DNA from: Scolanthus callimorphus
Lineage: Eukaryota > Cnidaria > Anthozoa > Actiniaria > Edwardsiidae
Reading direction: 5' to 3'
Assembly (NCBI GenBank): GCA_033964015.1
Contig: CM066912.1
Location: 12,125,399-12,189,398, forward strand
Length of the DNA: 64,000 nt
Every line of letters begins with the position of its first letter. The stretch's first letter is position 1. The position numbers and the translations under genes were made by a program. The notes under the pieces are model-generated. The model was given only the letters and a program-made list of their open reading frames with translations, did not search any database and was not told the origin of the DNA. Shown one piece after another: positions 1 through 12,298 of the stretch.

Positions 1-59
1 TGTCTGGGACCGACTCCCTAGACTTGCAGCTCGAAAGCTGAATTGCACTGGGTCTCAAC

Positions 60-372
60 GGCGCCACTGGCAGCCAAGCGGTCATAAAGCACAGACACTA
101 TAAAGGCTCGTCACTGCCAAAGGGTTTATTACGTCCCCAGTGGTTCTTTAACGTCCCCCCTGATACTGAGTAGAGTAGAAAGGCGAGACGGGACCACGGT
201 TTATTGTCTCATCCGAAAGACGTGAAGCACAGAAGAACAATTTTCAACCCACAATATGAACCAATTTCGACTGAGACCAGAACAGAAAGAAAATTTCCTC
301 TGTCCTGGCCAGCAGTCGAACCCGGACCACAGCGGTGAGAGACCCAGCGCCGTAACACTGAGCCAACCGTGC
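60..372 (-). mobile_element. tRNA-derived SINE, reverse strand
   Basis: Read on the reverse strand, 372 to about 300 looks like a tRNA head: an A-box-like TTGGCTCAGTG (366-356) and a B-box-like GGTTCGACTGC (322-312) at the spacing expected of a pol III internal promoter. The tRNA-unrelated body would run down toward position 60. The short overlapping ORFs in this stretch follow from the element and are not genes. The ends, tail and target-site duplication were not resolved. Confidence 0.55.
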
Positions 373-439
373 CGTATATTTGTGGAATATTTTGCTTCCG
401 GCATGAGCCCATTGCTGGAGTGACATGATCTTTCATCAC

Positions 440-1850
440 ATTAGGAGGGACTGCACACGTTGTAGAATAATTTCCGTTTTCTTAGCATCAAAATTGTTTG
501 TGCTTTTCATGGGCTCCGAGAGCAGGAAAACACTTTTAGTAATTAGGACACTCCCAAACGTCCCCAACTCCCAAACACACCCCAATCTTTCCCTGTAACT
601 ATTTAACCCCTGCCACTTATTAGTACGGTAGAACTAGCCGAATCTTAATCGCAATCTCGCTTTTAATTTTGCTTTGCGCAGATATGTTGAATATGTCACA
701 TAATTAGGATATTATTGTTATTTTCTGGAGTTAAGACAAGGTTAATGTAAACTTCCCACAGATATTAAACAATACTAATATCGCAAATGTAAGATGTCAC
801 AACAAGCTGTATTTCTAAAGATAACACAATTACTATCATGCACAGACGGTTTATATGCTTATCATTATTCAAATTGAGTTTTTTTGGTGTTCATTTTACC
901 TTTTTCGTAATTTCGCCACCTACAGATCGAGATGATCTTTGAAGTTTATGCTTCTTTGTTATTCGCTTTTCCGTTGCTACAGTGCAATGCCATGACTGAA
1001 GAATAATACCAATAAACAAAATCCCTGATATTCCTCTAAGCAACATTTTAAACGTATATAGAAAGAGGGAACACGGTCCCTTTCGCTTCCCCCGTCTTGA
1101 CCGATAAATTGTTTTGTTTATATGTCATGAAATTATTATTTCACAGGTCATATTTTATTTATGAGGCCTAAGTTGTTTCCGTAATAGGACATCGTTGTCC
1201 ACTTTTTTGAGCGTTGCTTCTGCCGTTTAAAATATAAATAACTTCTTTATTACCTTTATTACCTACAAAGAAATCGAATCCTTTCTAGTAGTCGATGTAG
1301 TTCGTTGATGTAAGTTGATATGTACTTGCCAAATCTGCAAGATTGTTGAGGAAGCAAGCGTTTACTGGTACCCGCCCCTCTATGTCTATTTGAACGAAAT
1401 CGGGAAACGATCAATGTTAAGTCCTACAAGATTTAAGGTTTTGTCAATCGATACAATATTTAGAAGACAAATAGACTACATACTGTTTTAAAACAAGGTT
1501 TCGATATCAACGGGTGTGGACAGGAATGGTGTGGTGGAACTGACTAGAAATTCAACAAAAATAAAATAGACTTAAATAGACTTCGGATGTAATGTGAAAA
1601 TGTATTTAAAGAGCGTTATATAGTTATCACATTGTAGAGTGAGGTTCACATTCTACAAATATTGAAAGTTAAAGTTTATGGTCTACTGTCGTCAAAGTAA
1701 CTGGTACCTAAAGAAGAAATCTACTCATCCGCATCGATCAAATTTTTATGTCATGTAACAGCCGTTGCCTCTATTGATGGGGCTAAGCGTTTTCTGTTCT
1801 ATCGGCCCGACAATGATCGCTAAAAGCTAAGAAAACACTTCAGCAAGGCC
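440..1850. other. intergenic, no gene seen
   Basis: This is AT-rich sequence with no ORF that I can link to splice sites or to a known family. It should contain the promoter of the Dickkopf-like gene starting at 1851, but I see no convincing TATA or initiator element. Confidence 0.4.
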
Positions 1851-4800
1851 ATGGGTTATGTTTATTGTTTGTTGTTGTATGTATCTGCAGTCAGCGTTAC
1901 ATTTGGGCATGTAACAAAGCGGGGAAACCAAAACACGACACTCGAGGAGGCTACGAAACGGGTAAGGTAAACAAAACCCGATTCACTATAAACTATGGAA
2001 GCATAGCTGGCTCATTGTGAAGGCGCATAGTCCCTCACCGGAGTGATCGAATATCAATAGTCAGACCTTTTTCCAAAATGGCCGCCGAAAATTCAAATCC
2101 ATTTTTGTTAAAAATGAAAACCAGCACTAGAACACACATCATCACTTTAGTAAAGCTACAACATTTCGCTGCATTATATCCAATATCTTCCGAGAAAACG
2201 AAAGTTGAAAACTTACAGACGTTTGCATGAACTGGTATGCGTCATACCCCCAGTCATACAAATCTCTGTAAAAGTTTCAATGTTCAGACTCTGTTTTCCC
2301 AGCCGACATGGAATTTGGCATAACGAAAATTAAAGGATTACTAAATGATGATGATCTTTCTAGTGCCAGTATTTGATTTTCAGTCAGTTTAATTTTAAGA
2401 CACTATGCATATACTGTTTAACAGCCCTCATGATTGTAAGGTGCGCGGTAGCAATTTGCGCCAATGCAGCTCGATAACTCATCCAGCCTCTCCATATCTA
2501 ACGGTCGCGCCTGCCGACTGCTTTGGAAATCTCTCACGTTGAGGAGAAGACAATCTTTTTTTAAGTCTTCACTTGGAAAGCATGTTTGGTAATGATGTCC
2601 TTATTTTAAGATATTTTATAAAACTCAGCGTGATTAATGTTTATGTTTACAATATAATAAAAAAACAGGATAAGAGGGGGTCGTCATGCTCGTCTGCGCG
2701 CCATTACTCAGTTAATTTGGAGTACTATTACTCTGGTTGCGCAAGCTATTCGAATCATCTTCATTGTGTCTAGCCAACGTATTTATGGTGATTCAATGAT
2801 AACTTTCTGTTACTTGATTTAGTGATATTGTTCCAGTCAAGTCGTTTGGATTGCTTCGTTTTACAAATACTGCACAATGTTAGACAATTTCTATTATGAG
2901 CCCGTAGCTTTTTTGCTCTACCCAATAGATCACATAGCGTCATCAACTGAATTATATCAATGAATCGTCCTTTGCTAATTGCACTTGCCAGTGGGAGGAA
3001 TTTATCCGGCTGCAGAACAGCAAAAACAGTTGTTTAAAGGGGCACTCGCACGCTTAATATTCGTCCAGCGTGGACATAAAATAAGGAAAATTGTGACCGT
3101 GACAACACACGTACATTTGCCCGTAGTAATCAAAATAATCTTCCAGATTAATAGAAAAACCTTTCAAGTGTTAGACAAATGCAGTTCTAGGTTGTTTTGA
3201 GCTGTTATCAAGAGGATGGAATTGAATTGCGATTTGAGCTATTTTCTTGTCAGAGAAGTGACCAGCAAGCGTGCGAGAGCCTCTTTAAACATCGAGAAAT
3301 TGTTCCCAGGATATGTTAATTTTGCATTTTGCATCACATGTCGTTTTAGATAAATGCGCACGTCTTTTCTATGCACGGTCGCGCGGATGGAGTATGGGTT
3401 CTTTTTTAGGCTGGCGCGGTTCAACAGGTTCAACATCCCGCATTCAACATGTATGTTCTTATTCTCTGGAAGAAATTGTAAGCGGTGTTCTGACACGTTT
3501 CATATCAGAACGATTTGTGTTGCATTAAAAGCGTTCCGAACAGATTCTAAAAACAATATTGCAATTGAGCATTGCAACTTCTCCATCTCATCAAAAAATC
3601 CTGGAAATCAAAACTGTGGTTGACTTGCACGATGATAAGATAAGCTTTGGCTTCCGAAAAACTGCGAAAACGCGGGTATCCCTCATTTTGGCAAATTCTC
3701 CATTGCGCACCGGAAGGTGAGATCAGTTGGTATCGATAGGAAGCAACACGGCTAGAATATAGCAGATTTGAAACATTGTATACTACGCAGACTTTTGATT
3801 TTTGCAGATAATTGTCGGATAATGACGAATGGTCCAACACCATTGAGCATTTCCCTAAGTTACGTTTCCAGCTCTACACATGCATTGAACAACGTTAAAC
3901 ATCGCTCAAGAGGCATTGTTAAATATTTACTAAGTATATTTGGGTTGCCAAAATTTGTTTATGAAGAAACGTTAAATAAATATTCGGATATGCTGAATGG
4001 ATTATAATGAACAGAGTCGCCAACAGCATGAAAAGGTCTGGGCGCAGTTGCGTCCACTGGTACACACGTTTAATGTTCAGACGTTGTCTGATTTTCTTTC
4101 AGCAATTCGTGCCGTATAGCGATGTGGACATGAACCGGATGATGGACCAGCTTGCACTGCTAAGGTATCGAACGCAGCTGTATCACGATGAAGAGGATGA
4201 GTGTAATGTGAACAAGGCTTGCCCTCAGGATCAGTTCTGCGATGTGCACTTCTGTAGGTCATGTCTACACGAAAGCGCTGCGTGTCATTTTGTTGGTATG
4301 TATTTGCAGATTAGCAATAATCAATGTTTTCGAACACAAGATAAATTATATTCTTAATCTTCCGAGCGAAAATATAAGATTTGGGGAACGTTTTGATCAA
4401 ACATCAAACTTTGACAGTTGAGACAAAAAAAAAACAAAAAAATAGTCGTCTCTTGAACTTGAAAGCTACTAGCGAGAGGCTCATCGCGTCGCTCGTTCGA
4501 GGCTTCATGCCTTAGGACGTGTTAGTAAACGAGTGAAGTAGTCTTCGTTTTTGTCTTTGACCTTTGACCTCGAGCCTACTACTCAACGAAACAGACATAG
4601 AACATTCGGCGTTAATCTTTGAATGACCGATAGACGCTGAAAAAGCAGCAAAATGTTTTGTTATTGCCTGCGCGCATTTGTGATTCTACATTCATTTCGT
4701 TTGTGATTTAAATCATTTGTATTGTCGTGTTTTTTTTTGTATAGGTACTTGTTGCAAAGAGTCTGTTTGCCAGTATGGACAATGCACGAAAGGGATTAAA

Positions 4801-6175
4801 CAAGGGATGCCAGGGACTTACTGCGACAAGACGTCCGAATGCGACGAAAACAGCTGCTGTGTTCGTGAAATTTCCATAAGTCCCCGCACATCAGTCTGTA
4901 AGCCCATGCTAGAGGAATTTGAATCCTGCGGTCCCATCAACCTCTTCCATCAAGTCTACAATGATGGAAGAGTGGAACCCGTCTGTGGTCCATGCAAATC
5001 TGGATTACAATGCAAAAATGTGGGGTAGGCAACATTAACTCGAATTAACCTAGTAACTGTTTCCATTAGAGCGGATTTCACATGACTGTCAAGACTTGTT
5101 ATGTAATTGCGATTGCTTTGCGTTCTCATTGGCTACTCGTTTTTCTCAACCAATCAAATTCTGTGGTAGATACAATTGTGTAATTACTTAGCAGTTGGTG
5201 CGGCTTGCAATTGGCTAAGAAAAAAGCCATTTGGGAGCAAGTCGTGATTTCCTCGATTCTGATTGGCTAGTTATTGCTCAATTGCAGTTGTTTTCACGAC
5301 AGTCATGTGAAAACCGCTCTATATTACAAAAAAAAAACTACACGTTTGACCGAGGCTTCAAATTAACATATTGTTATGCACATACTTATATATAGCCTTC
5401 AAATGTGGACCAACTAACTTGAGCCGGAATGAAGGGTGCTTGTAGTATCTTTTAGGTTTTAAATCGTTGGCTGCGGTATCTTTTAGGGGGTAAAAATATA
5501 AAGGCCAGGAAATTCTAAGATCTGCTATTTCTTAGGGTGCCTAAATCAAGCAACTTTGCCCTTCAAATTAAGAAAAGAGCGCTTTGAAACGCTGTAAAAT
5601 CTTTATCAGTCTCGTTGCGTTAGTAGGAGCCCATAAGGAAAAGATGAGTTGACATTGTTCATGTGTTAGAGCGGTTTTCACATGACTGTCGTGAAAACAA
5701 TTGCAATTGAGCACTCACTAACCAATCAGAATCTAGAGAAATCACAACTTGCTCCTAATGGCTTTTTTCTCAGCTAATTGCAAGCCGAACCAATTACTAA
5801 CACAATTGTTACACAATTACACAATTGTTACACAATTGTATTTACTGCAGACTTTGATTGGCTGAGCAAAACGAGTAGCCAATGAGAATGCAAAGCAATC
5901 GCAATTACATAACAAGTCTCGACGGTCATGTGAAGTCTGCTCTAATGGTATCTTTTAGAGGTTATTCGGGAGCTTGGCCACACCAATATTTGTATGTTTT
6001 AGGGGTCAAATTCGTTTTTCTCGACAAGCACCCCCGTCCGAAAAATATAGGAGTACCCCTGGGTATATTTCTTGTATTGCACAGTCATTTGAAACAACCT
6101 CTAACAGTAGATGCTTCTTTGCTTCTCAGAACCCGAGGACTCCACTACGTTTGCCTGAAGGAGGACATCACATAG
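1851..6175 (+). CDS. dkk-like: Dickkopf-like secreted protein A (4 exons)
   Basis: I reconstruct four exons: 1851-1961, 4103-4295, 4745-5024 and 6130-6175. All have GT/AG borders and compatible phases (0, 1, 2), giving about 209 aa. Exon 1 starts MGYVYCLLLYVSAVSVTFG, a signal peptide, and ends in a basic KR. Exons 2-3 hold the first cluster of ten cysteines (ECNVNKAC to QYGQC). Exons 3-4 hold the second, colipase-fold-like cluster (GTYCDKTSEC to LHYVC), also ten cysteines. The linker between the clusters is only about 11 residues, closer to DKK3 than to DKK1/2/4. Dickkopf proteins are secreted modulators, classically of Wnt co-receptors; whether this one touches Wnt signalling is inference. 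The last intron carries two inverted copies of one MITE. The gene faces its paralogue (10339-6715) tail to tail. Exon 1 is the least certain because intron 1 is 2.1 kb. Confidence 0.82.
3033..3289. mobile_element. MITE with GGGGCACTCGCACGC terminal inverted repeats
   Basis: The element begins TTTAAAGGGGCACTCGCACGC and ends with the inverted, slightly diverged complement (gcgtgcgagagcctctttaaa). A second member with better-preserved ends lies at 19788-19985. It has no coding capacity and sits in intron 1 of Dickkopf-like gene A. Confidence 0.75.
5067..5321 (+). mobile_element. MITE, TAGAGCGG family, copy 1
   Basis: The terminal inverted repeats read TAGAGCGGATTTCACATGAC at the left and gtcatgtgaaaaccgctcta at the right. 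Internal CCAAT-like and ATTGGCTA-like motifs are arranged nearly symmetrically. The copy lies in the last intron of Dickkopf-like gene A. Confidence 0.8.
5667..5944 (-). mobile_element. MITE, TAGAGCGG family, copy 2 (inverted)
   Basis: This is the same family as 5067-5321 with the internal sequence in the opposite orientation. The two copies, 345 bp apart in one intron, could pair into a long hairpin in the pre-mRNA. It contains a local triplication of an ACACAATTGT-type motif. Confidence 0.8.
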
Positions 6176-6714
6176 ACATTCTAGCCTTTTTCTAGTATTG
6201 TATCAAGTATTCTAGGTTGCCGAGATATTGCTATGCCATGGTTGTCCATTTATTTTAAGGTAGCACAATTGCACACTTTACAAAATGCTAACAATGAAAG
6301 CAAAATATTTATCTTTCTCTGGCTGTCTCGTGTTTAGAGAATATAATCGACAAACTGTGTGATTTATTTTCTCTATGCCTTCCCTATACTTCCGCTTCCG
6401 CCCAATTATTCTCATTTAATAAAAAAAACATGTGACATTCTACAAAACAGATACAATCGTCTGAAAACAGTTTTAAAAAAGGCAAATAACCGTCGCCAAT
6501 ATTTGTAAAAGGCACCGTTGCTAAGTAACAATATTATTTTGCATGCCTTAGACATTCAATAGCCTTAGTTAAAATTTAAACTAATCAATAAATTTGATGC
6601 TGTCCTTATACATGTTCGTGTTATCCCAGTAGAGTTCTGCCTATTAGACCATATGATACTAATAGTAACTTGACTTTATCTTGTTTCAATATAGGTCCAA
6701 TATAGCTTGTCTAA

Positions 6715-9700
6715 TTATTTTCCTACGGCAGCTGCTGATTCGGGCAAGCAAACTTGATGTACACCGAATATCCTGTTAAAAAAATAAAGTAAAAATTATT
6801 ATACCGATTAGCATTGGCGACAGTTAGGAGATAAAGAGATAAAATACACGTAGAGCGCAGATACCGAGGCATAAGTTGAAAATGCGACTAGGTAACCAAT
6901 GTTGTTGTTATGCAACCAAATACATTTTCTAAAGCAAAATAGAGCTGGTTTTGTGAACGCACGCGCGCCATTCTCCAACCCATTCTCCGCGCCATTCTCC
7001 AACCCAAAGCTCCCCCGTCTCGTCACCTCGCGGGGAGGCTCTGGTGACAGTCACTGACGCATGCGCGAGATTTGAAATAGAACCGTTCAGCGCATGCTCG
7101 AACGTTGAAAATTAGCCAATAAGCGAAGGCACTCAAATAGATGTCACCAGAACTTCCCCCGCGAGCATACGATCCGAGGAGCTCTGGGTACGAGAACTGT
7201 GCCGCGCCGTTTCAGACGAATTGTCCACCGAAACCTCCTCCAAGTGAGTGACGAGCCGGGGAGCGCTGGGTAAGAAATGAAGCGTTATCTACATCTACAA
7301 CTAAAAATGGGGGGGGGGCCTTGCAACGAGGGTTATCCATCATGCAAGACATTAAGATCGATCTATCTCCTGGATTGGCAGTAGGTATTTCAGTGCACAG
7401 GAAGGCATTTATATTATATCCTTCTTGCTACTTACCCGACTTGTTTACATGTAAGATCTATCGATCTCCTGGGCTAGCAGCAGGTACTTCAGTGCACAGG
7501 AAGGCATTTATACTCTATCCTTCTTGCTACTTACCCGACTTGTTTACATGTAAGATCTATCTATCTCCTGGGCTAGCAGCAGGTACTTCAGTGCACAGGA
7601 AGGCATTTATACTCTATCCTTGCTACTTACCCGACTTGTTTACATGTAAGATCTATCTATCTCCTGGGTTAGCAGCAGGTACTTCAGTGCACTGCAAGGC
7701 ATTTATATTCTATCCTTCTTGCTACTTACCCGACTTGTTTACATGTAAGATATATCTATCTCCTGCGCTAGCAGCAGGTACTTCAGTGCACAGGAAGGCA
7801 TTTATATTCTATCCTTCTTGCTACTTACCCGACTTGTTTACATGTAAGATATATCTATCTCCTGCGCTAGCAGCAGGTACTTCAGTGCACAGGAAGGCAT
7901 TTATATTCTATCCTTCTTGCTACTTACCCGACTTGTTTACATGTAAGATCGATCTATCTCCTGGGTTGGCAGCAGGTACTTCAGGGCACAAGAAGGCATT
8001 GATATTATGCTTGCTACTTACCCGACTTGTTTACATGTAAGACCCTGCTTACATGGCCCACACGCTGGCTGGACTGTCCCACCGATATACACGGTCCTGT
8101 ACTGATTATAAGGTCCGCATGTCTGGTGCTCATCTAAGGCAGGCTTGCAGATCGATATTGCAGGGTTGATAGCGGCCTCACGCACGCAGCATAAATCTTG
8201 ATCCTTACAATCGCTTTGCCGATCACAAAAAGTCCCTAAGACAAAAACGACGGGATATTCAGATGGATATATATACACCTATTCTTTAAAGGTTCTTTTG
8301 GGAATATGTATTGGTCGTTCAACGCTTTTTTTTATTTCGACGACCAATCCCCAAAGCAACGTCATCAATCGTGTATATTGATAACTTTGCAGGTGAACAT
8401 AGTGGAGACAAAGGTGATATCTATTTGAATGTAAAATATTGACTTTGTCTCTGAAAAAGATAATCCAATCTCATTAGCGTTGTTGATAATGTCTACAAAA
8501 TATTGTTTTTAATGATTATACATATGCCAAAGTTGCATTGATGTTTTGTGACCAGAAAGCTTGCTATACGACTATTTCTGAGTTATTTCATAGACTATTT
8601 CTATGTTAAGTTGCACTCTTTTTTGTATTAGCCGAGCACGAGTACTTCTCTCGATCTTGCGATCAGCAGCAAGGCAGCTAGAAGAAACGTCCCCAGTAGC
8701 CAACTGAATGTATTTTACAACCCATAAGCTGCCCGGCTAAAGCTGACGACACCTCACTATCCGCTTAATAGAAGGTTTAGCTTCCAAACAATCGAAATAC
8801 CAGATGGACTTTTTCTTGAAACGTTTTTCAACTGTTCCCGATTACGACGACCGCACGCGCGCAACTAGTTAAATTTTCAGTGACATCAACAACTGAAAAC
8901 AACATGCAGGGAGAAATGTCAACAAATATCGGCTGTCAATTTTTAGAAAATAGTAAAGGTCTGCTGAGGATTGTTGAAGCTCGTTTTCGGCGGGGAAATT
9001 CAAGACACAGCATCCCTTAACTTGTGTTTTGCACCCCAGCTCTAAACATGTCACGCAACAAGCATGTCACGCAACAAGCATGTCACGCAACAAGCATGTC
9101 ACGCAACAAACATGTCACGCAACAAACATGTCACGCAACAAACATGTCACGTAACAAACATGTCACGCAACAGCCGAGCGAATGCGCGAAGAAACGCGCA
9201 ACGCAGCGAACTCTTGAATTACCCGGCTTAAAATGTTCAAAAACAGGAGATGAAGCCTACCTGCTTCTCCACCTTTTAACCCAGATCTACATCGACCATA
9301 TGTGCACTCGGACCCAGGGCAGCACTGCCCGTTCTGTGTGCAGGCCACGTTTTCCTTCAGACAATCCACGCACAGGAACATGTGACAGTATTTCGCAGGT
9401 TCTTTACATTGCTTATGCGCGTTGCACTCTTGAGAATAATATCCTGGAGTAATAGCCTGAAAAAGAGTGTCTCATTTAATGATTTGTGTGCTTGGTATAG
9501 GTGAATCTCGAGTGGTTTAGAAACGTTGTCACATCTTGAAAAAAAAATGCAAGACACTTAAAACTCGATAGCATGGTAACTATTGACGCATGTGCGCCAG
9601 CATATCAAGAATGTGCTGTCGTTTTTATGCCAAAACAGCGCGGGTTGCCTGTGGTTTTCAAAACGTGACTTATGCTAGAGTCGCTGCTATTTCATAAAAA

Positions 9701-10339
9701 TAATATATAAAATAAATAAAATCACGAGAAATGTTTAAGGTCCAGCCTTCACTTATGTAAAATGAAAATAATATACTTTAATTTTTACGAAACAAATAAA
9801 AAATAAGGGCATTACTAAAAGTTGTATTGTCTATTTGCGAAGACCAACCATTGAGTATCCTGCATATACAGTTCCTAATATTTTATCGGCCCTGACAATT
9901 GCAAGAGCATAACATGTTACAACGAAAAAAAAATACAATATTGCGTCGTTTCCTGTTTAGGGAAGATTTCCAAATGTCGGTACTCGCTATGAAATAATGC
10001 GACTAGAAAGAATTAAGAAGTGATTGTCCTTTTTTCCTTTTTCTGTTGAAATTAATTAAAACAATAACATAAACAGCATTCCGATAGTTAACTGATTCCT
10101 CATAAAATATTTTGTCCTCTGCGTAACTTACAGAAACAATCCCTTTCGAAACACATATGTGAAGATATATAAACTGTGGTTTACCTGCAAGAAATTGTAG
10201 GTGGCCATTTAGATAAACTTACCCTTTTTGAAAGCTTTGTCTCGAGCATTTTGTCTTTCTTTTCCTCGACGCCATGTTTTGATTCGACTACAGAAAAAGT
10301 CACGAATACAACCAAGCAGAGAAATCCCCTTACTTGCAT
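6715..10339 (-). CDS. dkk-like: Dickkopf-like secreted protein B (4 exons)
   Basis: The reverse-strand exons are 10339-10223, 9456-9261, 8235-8022 and 6772-6715. All have GT/AG borders and phases 0, 1, 2, identical to gene A, for a product of 194 aa. Exon 1 encodes a signal peptide (MQVRGFLCLVVFVTFSVVES) and ends in KR, as in gene A. Exon 2 carries cluster 1 (ECNAHKQC to TYGRC, ten Cys). Exons 3-4 carry cluster 2 (GTFCDRQSDC to VHQVC, ten Cys). The short linker is again DKK3-like. The last intron holds a 99 bp tandem array that begins inside exon 3 and repeats its donor site; intron 2 holds a 16 bp array. The matching architecture shows that A and B arose by duplication with inversion. Confidence 0.85.
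7002..7190. mobile_element. MITE, CCAGAGCTCCCC family, copy 1
   Basis: The left end is acccaaagctcccccgtct followed by ggggaggctctggtgaca. The right end is the complement, tgtcaccagaacttccccc up to gagctctgggta. The middle has two GCATGCGC-like motifs. Other members lie at 24793-24997 and 33741-33910. It is in the last intron of Dickkopf-like gene B. Confidence 0.75.
7340..8040 (-). repeat. ~99 bp tandem array repeating an exon end and its splice donor
   Basis: There are seven copies of a 94-99 bp unit. On the reverse strand each unit begins with the last ~20 bases of exon 3 of Dickkopf-like gene B (ACATGTAAACAAGTCGG) followed by a consensus donor, GTAAGTAG. The donor GT is read from + strand positions 8021, 7927, 7828, 7729, 7630, 7534 and 7435; only 8021 fits the exon's conserved length and phase. 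Because 99 is a multiple of three, the + strand stays open for 239 codons as a 33-residue repeat; I treat that ORF as a by-product. Confidence 0.92.
9046..9172. repeat. 16 bp tandem repeat, about 8 copies
   Basis: The unit is CATGTCACGCAACAAG, with one internal switch from AAG to AAA between early and late copies and one C-to-T change. It lies in intron 2 of Dickkopf-like gene B. A + strand ORF crossing it (9024-9452) is antisense to exon 2 and not a gene. Confidence 0.9.
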
Positions 10340-12112
10340 CTTTGCTCTGTCACCGAAGAATCATAACACAAATAAAACTATTGGGCAAAATTTAAACGCT
10401 GCAAGGGAAAAAGGCAAAAGTTTTGTTCCCTATATTTTCAACACTGCTCTGTGTTTATTTATTGATACTGGTTATGTCATAATAGCTCTGCAGGTGTTGG
10501 GTTGGTGGCCGTATCCACAGGTTTCATATCGCTCACTGTGCTTTCAAAGTGCCCTCTCAACCATAGTCTATAAACTATGTCTCAACCAACATACGTTGTT
10601 TATAGTTTCACGCGATATAATACTAAACCTGTCTTGCCTGTCTTGCGCTGCACTGGTGTGTGGGCATGTTGCTAAAGGCCTTGCAGAGGCGCGCAGCCAG
10701 AATAGACCGATCCCGTCTTCGCATTAATTAATCACCTATGGAATTCAAAATGTCCGAGCAACAAACTCGAAATTCGAAGACTTTTCGTGACGAAAATATA
10801 AAATCCATATACCATGAGCAAACTTCTAGCACTTTCCTGCAATCTATGTACTTTCCATGCTCTATGCCAAAGTAAAATGTTGGCTTGTCCGACGTAGCAA
10901 CAGTAACTAGGGAGTAGAACAATGAAGCGGGATAGGTCAATAGTAGCAAAAACATCTAGAAGCGACCCGGCAGTGGATAGTTTGAAATGGGAATCTTTTA
11001 AGATTAGAAGAGATGCGCGCACTTGCAATCTTGTAAAGAAAAGTTTAAGTGGACAGTGTCCTCGATATTTTAGACAGTATTTTACTTATAATAGAGACAT
11101 TAGCGCTCGCGCAACTCGTCATAGTGATTTTCAGGACCTGCCGGCTGTAAAGACTGAAACAGCCAAAAGAGCTTTTTATTATCATGGTATATGATTTTCA
11201 ACAAATCTTAAGTAGATAATACTTTTATAACCAATTTTTATAACTTTTTAGATCTCTCCTTTTTATGAATATTATTATTATTATATTATTAATAGTATTA
11301 TACAATAATTAAGATAGTACGCGCGCCCTGATTGGCTTAGAGCCGTGTTTGCATTTCCCTGTGCAAACATGGTTGTGACGTCACACAACTGAGTGATTGG
11401 AGAGACGGTGATTTCAGATAACTTTTAGAAAAAAAAGAACATGTTTTAGGCAAAATCATTTATTGAGAAGTCAGTATTACTTGGAAAAACATTTGACAAA
11501 TGATTTTGAATTAATATAAAGCATGAGACTCGTAAAATAACATTGTTTTCGCTTCTTTACCTGAGCTGAGTTCGGCATACAGTTCGATAGTCACAAGTCA
11601 GTTCGATCGGCAGTCTCGTTTTGCAAATCTTGAAAAACTGCTACCAAAAACTAATTCTGGATCCACGAGTAATGTTTGACAAGCCCATAAGAAGCGTTCA
11701 AATTCTCTCTTCGCTTGCTAAAGCATCAACATATGCCATAGTTGCGCTGCCAAAGCAAGTTCTTGCTCGGGAGAGATTTTGTTTCATCTTCATAGACGAA
11801 GAAACTCGGCCAACACACATATCTAAAGCAACGGCTTCTGTATCAAAGTCGTCTGATCACCTTCTGTCATAATTATTTTTTATTTTGAATGGAAGATAGC
11901 CCTCCATTTTGAGCCACGAATGTCATTTTAAAACATTCGCTTGCCGCCATATCAGAAAACTTGCAGTCCGATCAGAGAGATTGACAAATCATGTGATAAA
12001 AGGAGCGCTATGAAGGCTGATGCAGCCTTTTCATCTGTATGGAGAATTTAGAGTCTCATCCGCTTCAGAAACTTACTATCTATATTTTATTTTTGTGGAC
12101 AATTATTTTATA

Positions 12113-12298
12113 AAACAAATAAAACACAGTTCCGTGACTGCATACGCTTATGCAAACCGAGATGTGGTTTGGAGTTTTCTCGAGCAGGTGCAAACACCTG
12201 CCTGCGGCTGTGTTTCCACTGATCTGCTGTCGAATTCTCCCAACCACATCTCGGTTTGCATAAGCCTATGCAGTCACGGGAACTGTGTTTTATTTGTT
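12113..12298. mobile_element. fold-back MITE with ~55 bp inverted arms
   Basis: The left arm runs from aacaaataaaacacagttcc through tgcaaaccgagatgtggtt. The right arm is its inverted complement with one indel and about two mismatches. A short loop contains AGGTGCAAACACCTGCC, itself palindromic. The high arm identity suggests a recent insertion. Confidence 0.85.

Noticed and set aside
295..372. Functional tRNA gene on the reverse strand
   Set aside because: A and B boxes are visible, but the acceptor stem does not close cleanly and a long non-tRNA body follows, fitting a SINE better.
7321..8040. 239-codon + strand ORF with a 33-residue repeat, looking like a repetitive protein
   Set aside because: It is the antisense reading of the 99 bp array derived from the exon 3 end and intron of Dickkopf-like gene B. 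A repeat length divisible by three keeps it open. It has no signal peptide and no splice context.
10176..10727. 183 aa + strand ORF
   Set aside because: It is antisense to the signal-peptide exon of Dickkopf-like gene B (10339-10223) and lacks recognisable motifs or splice signals.
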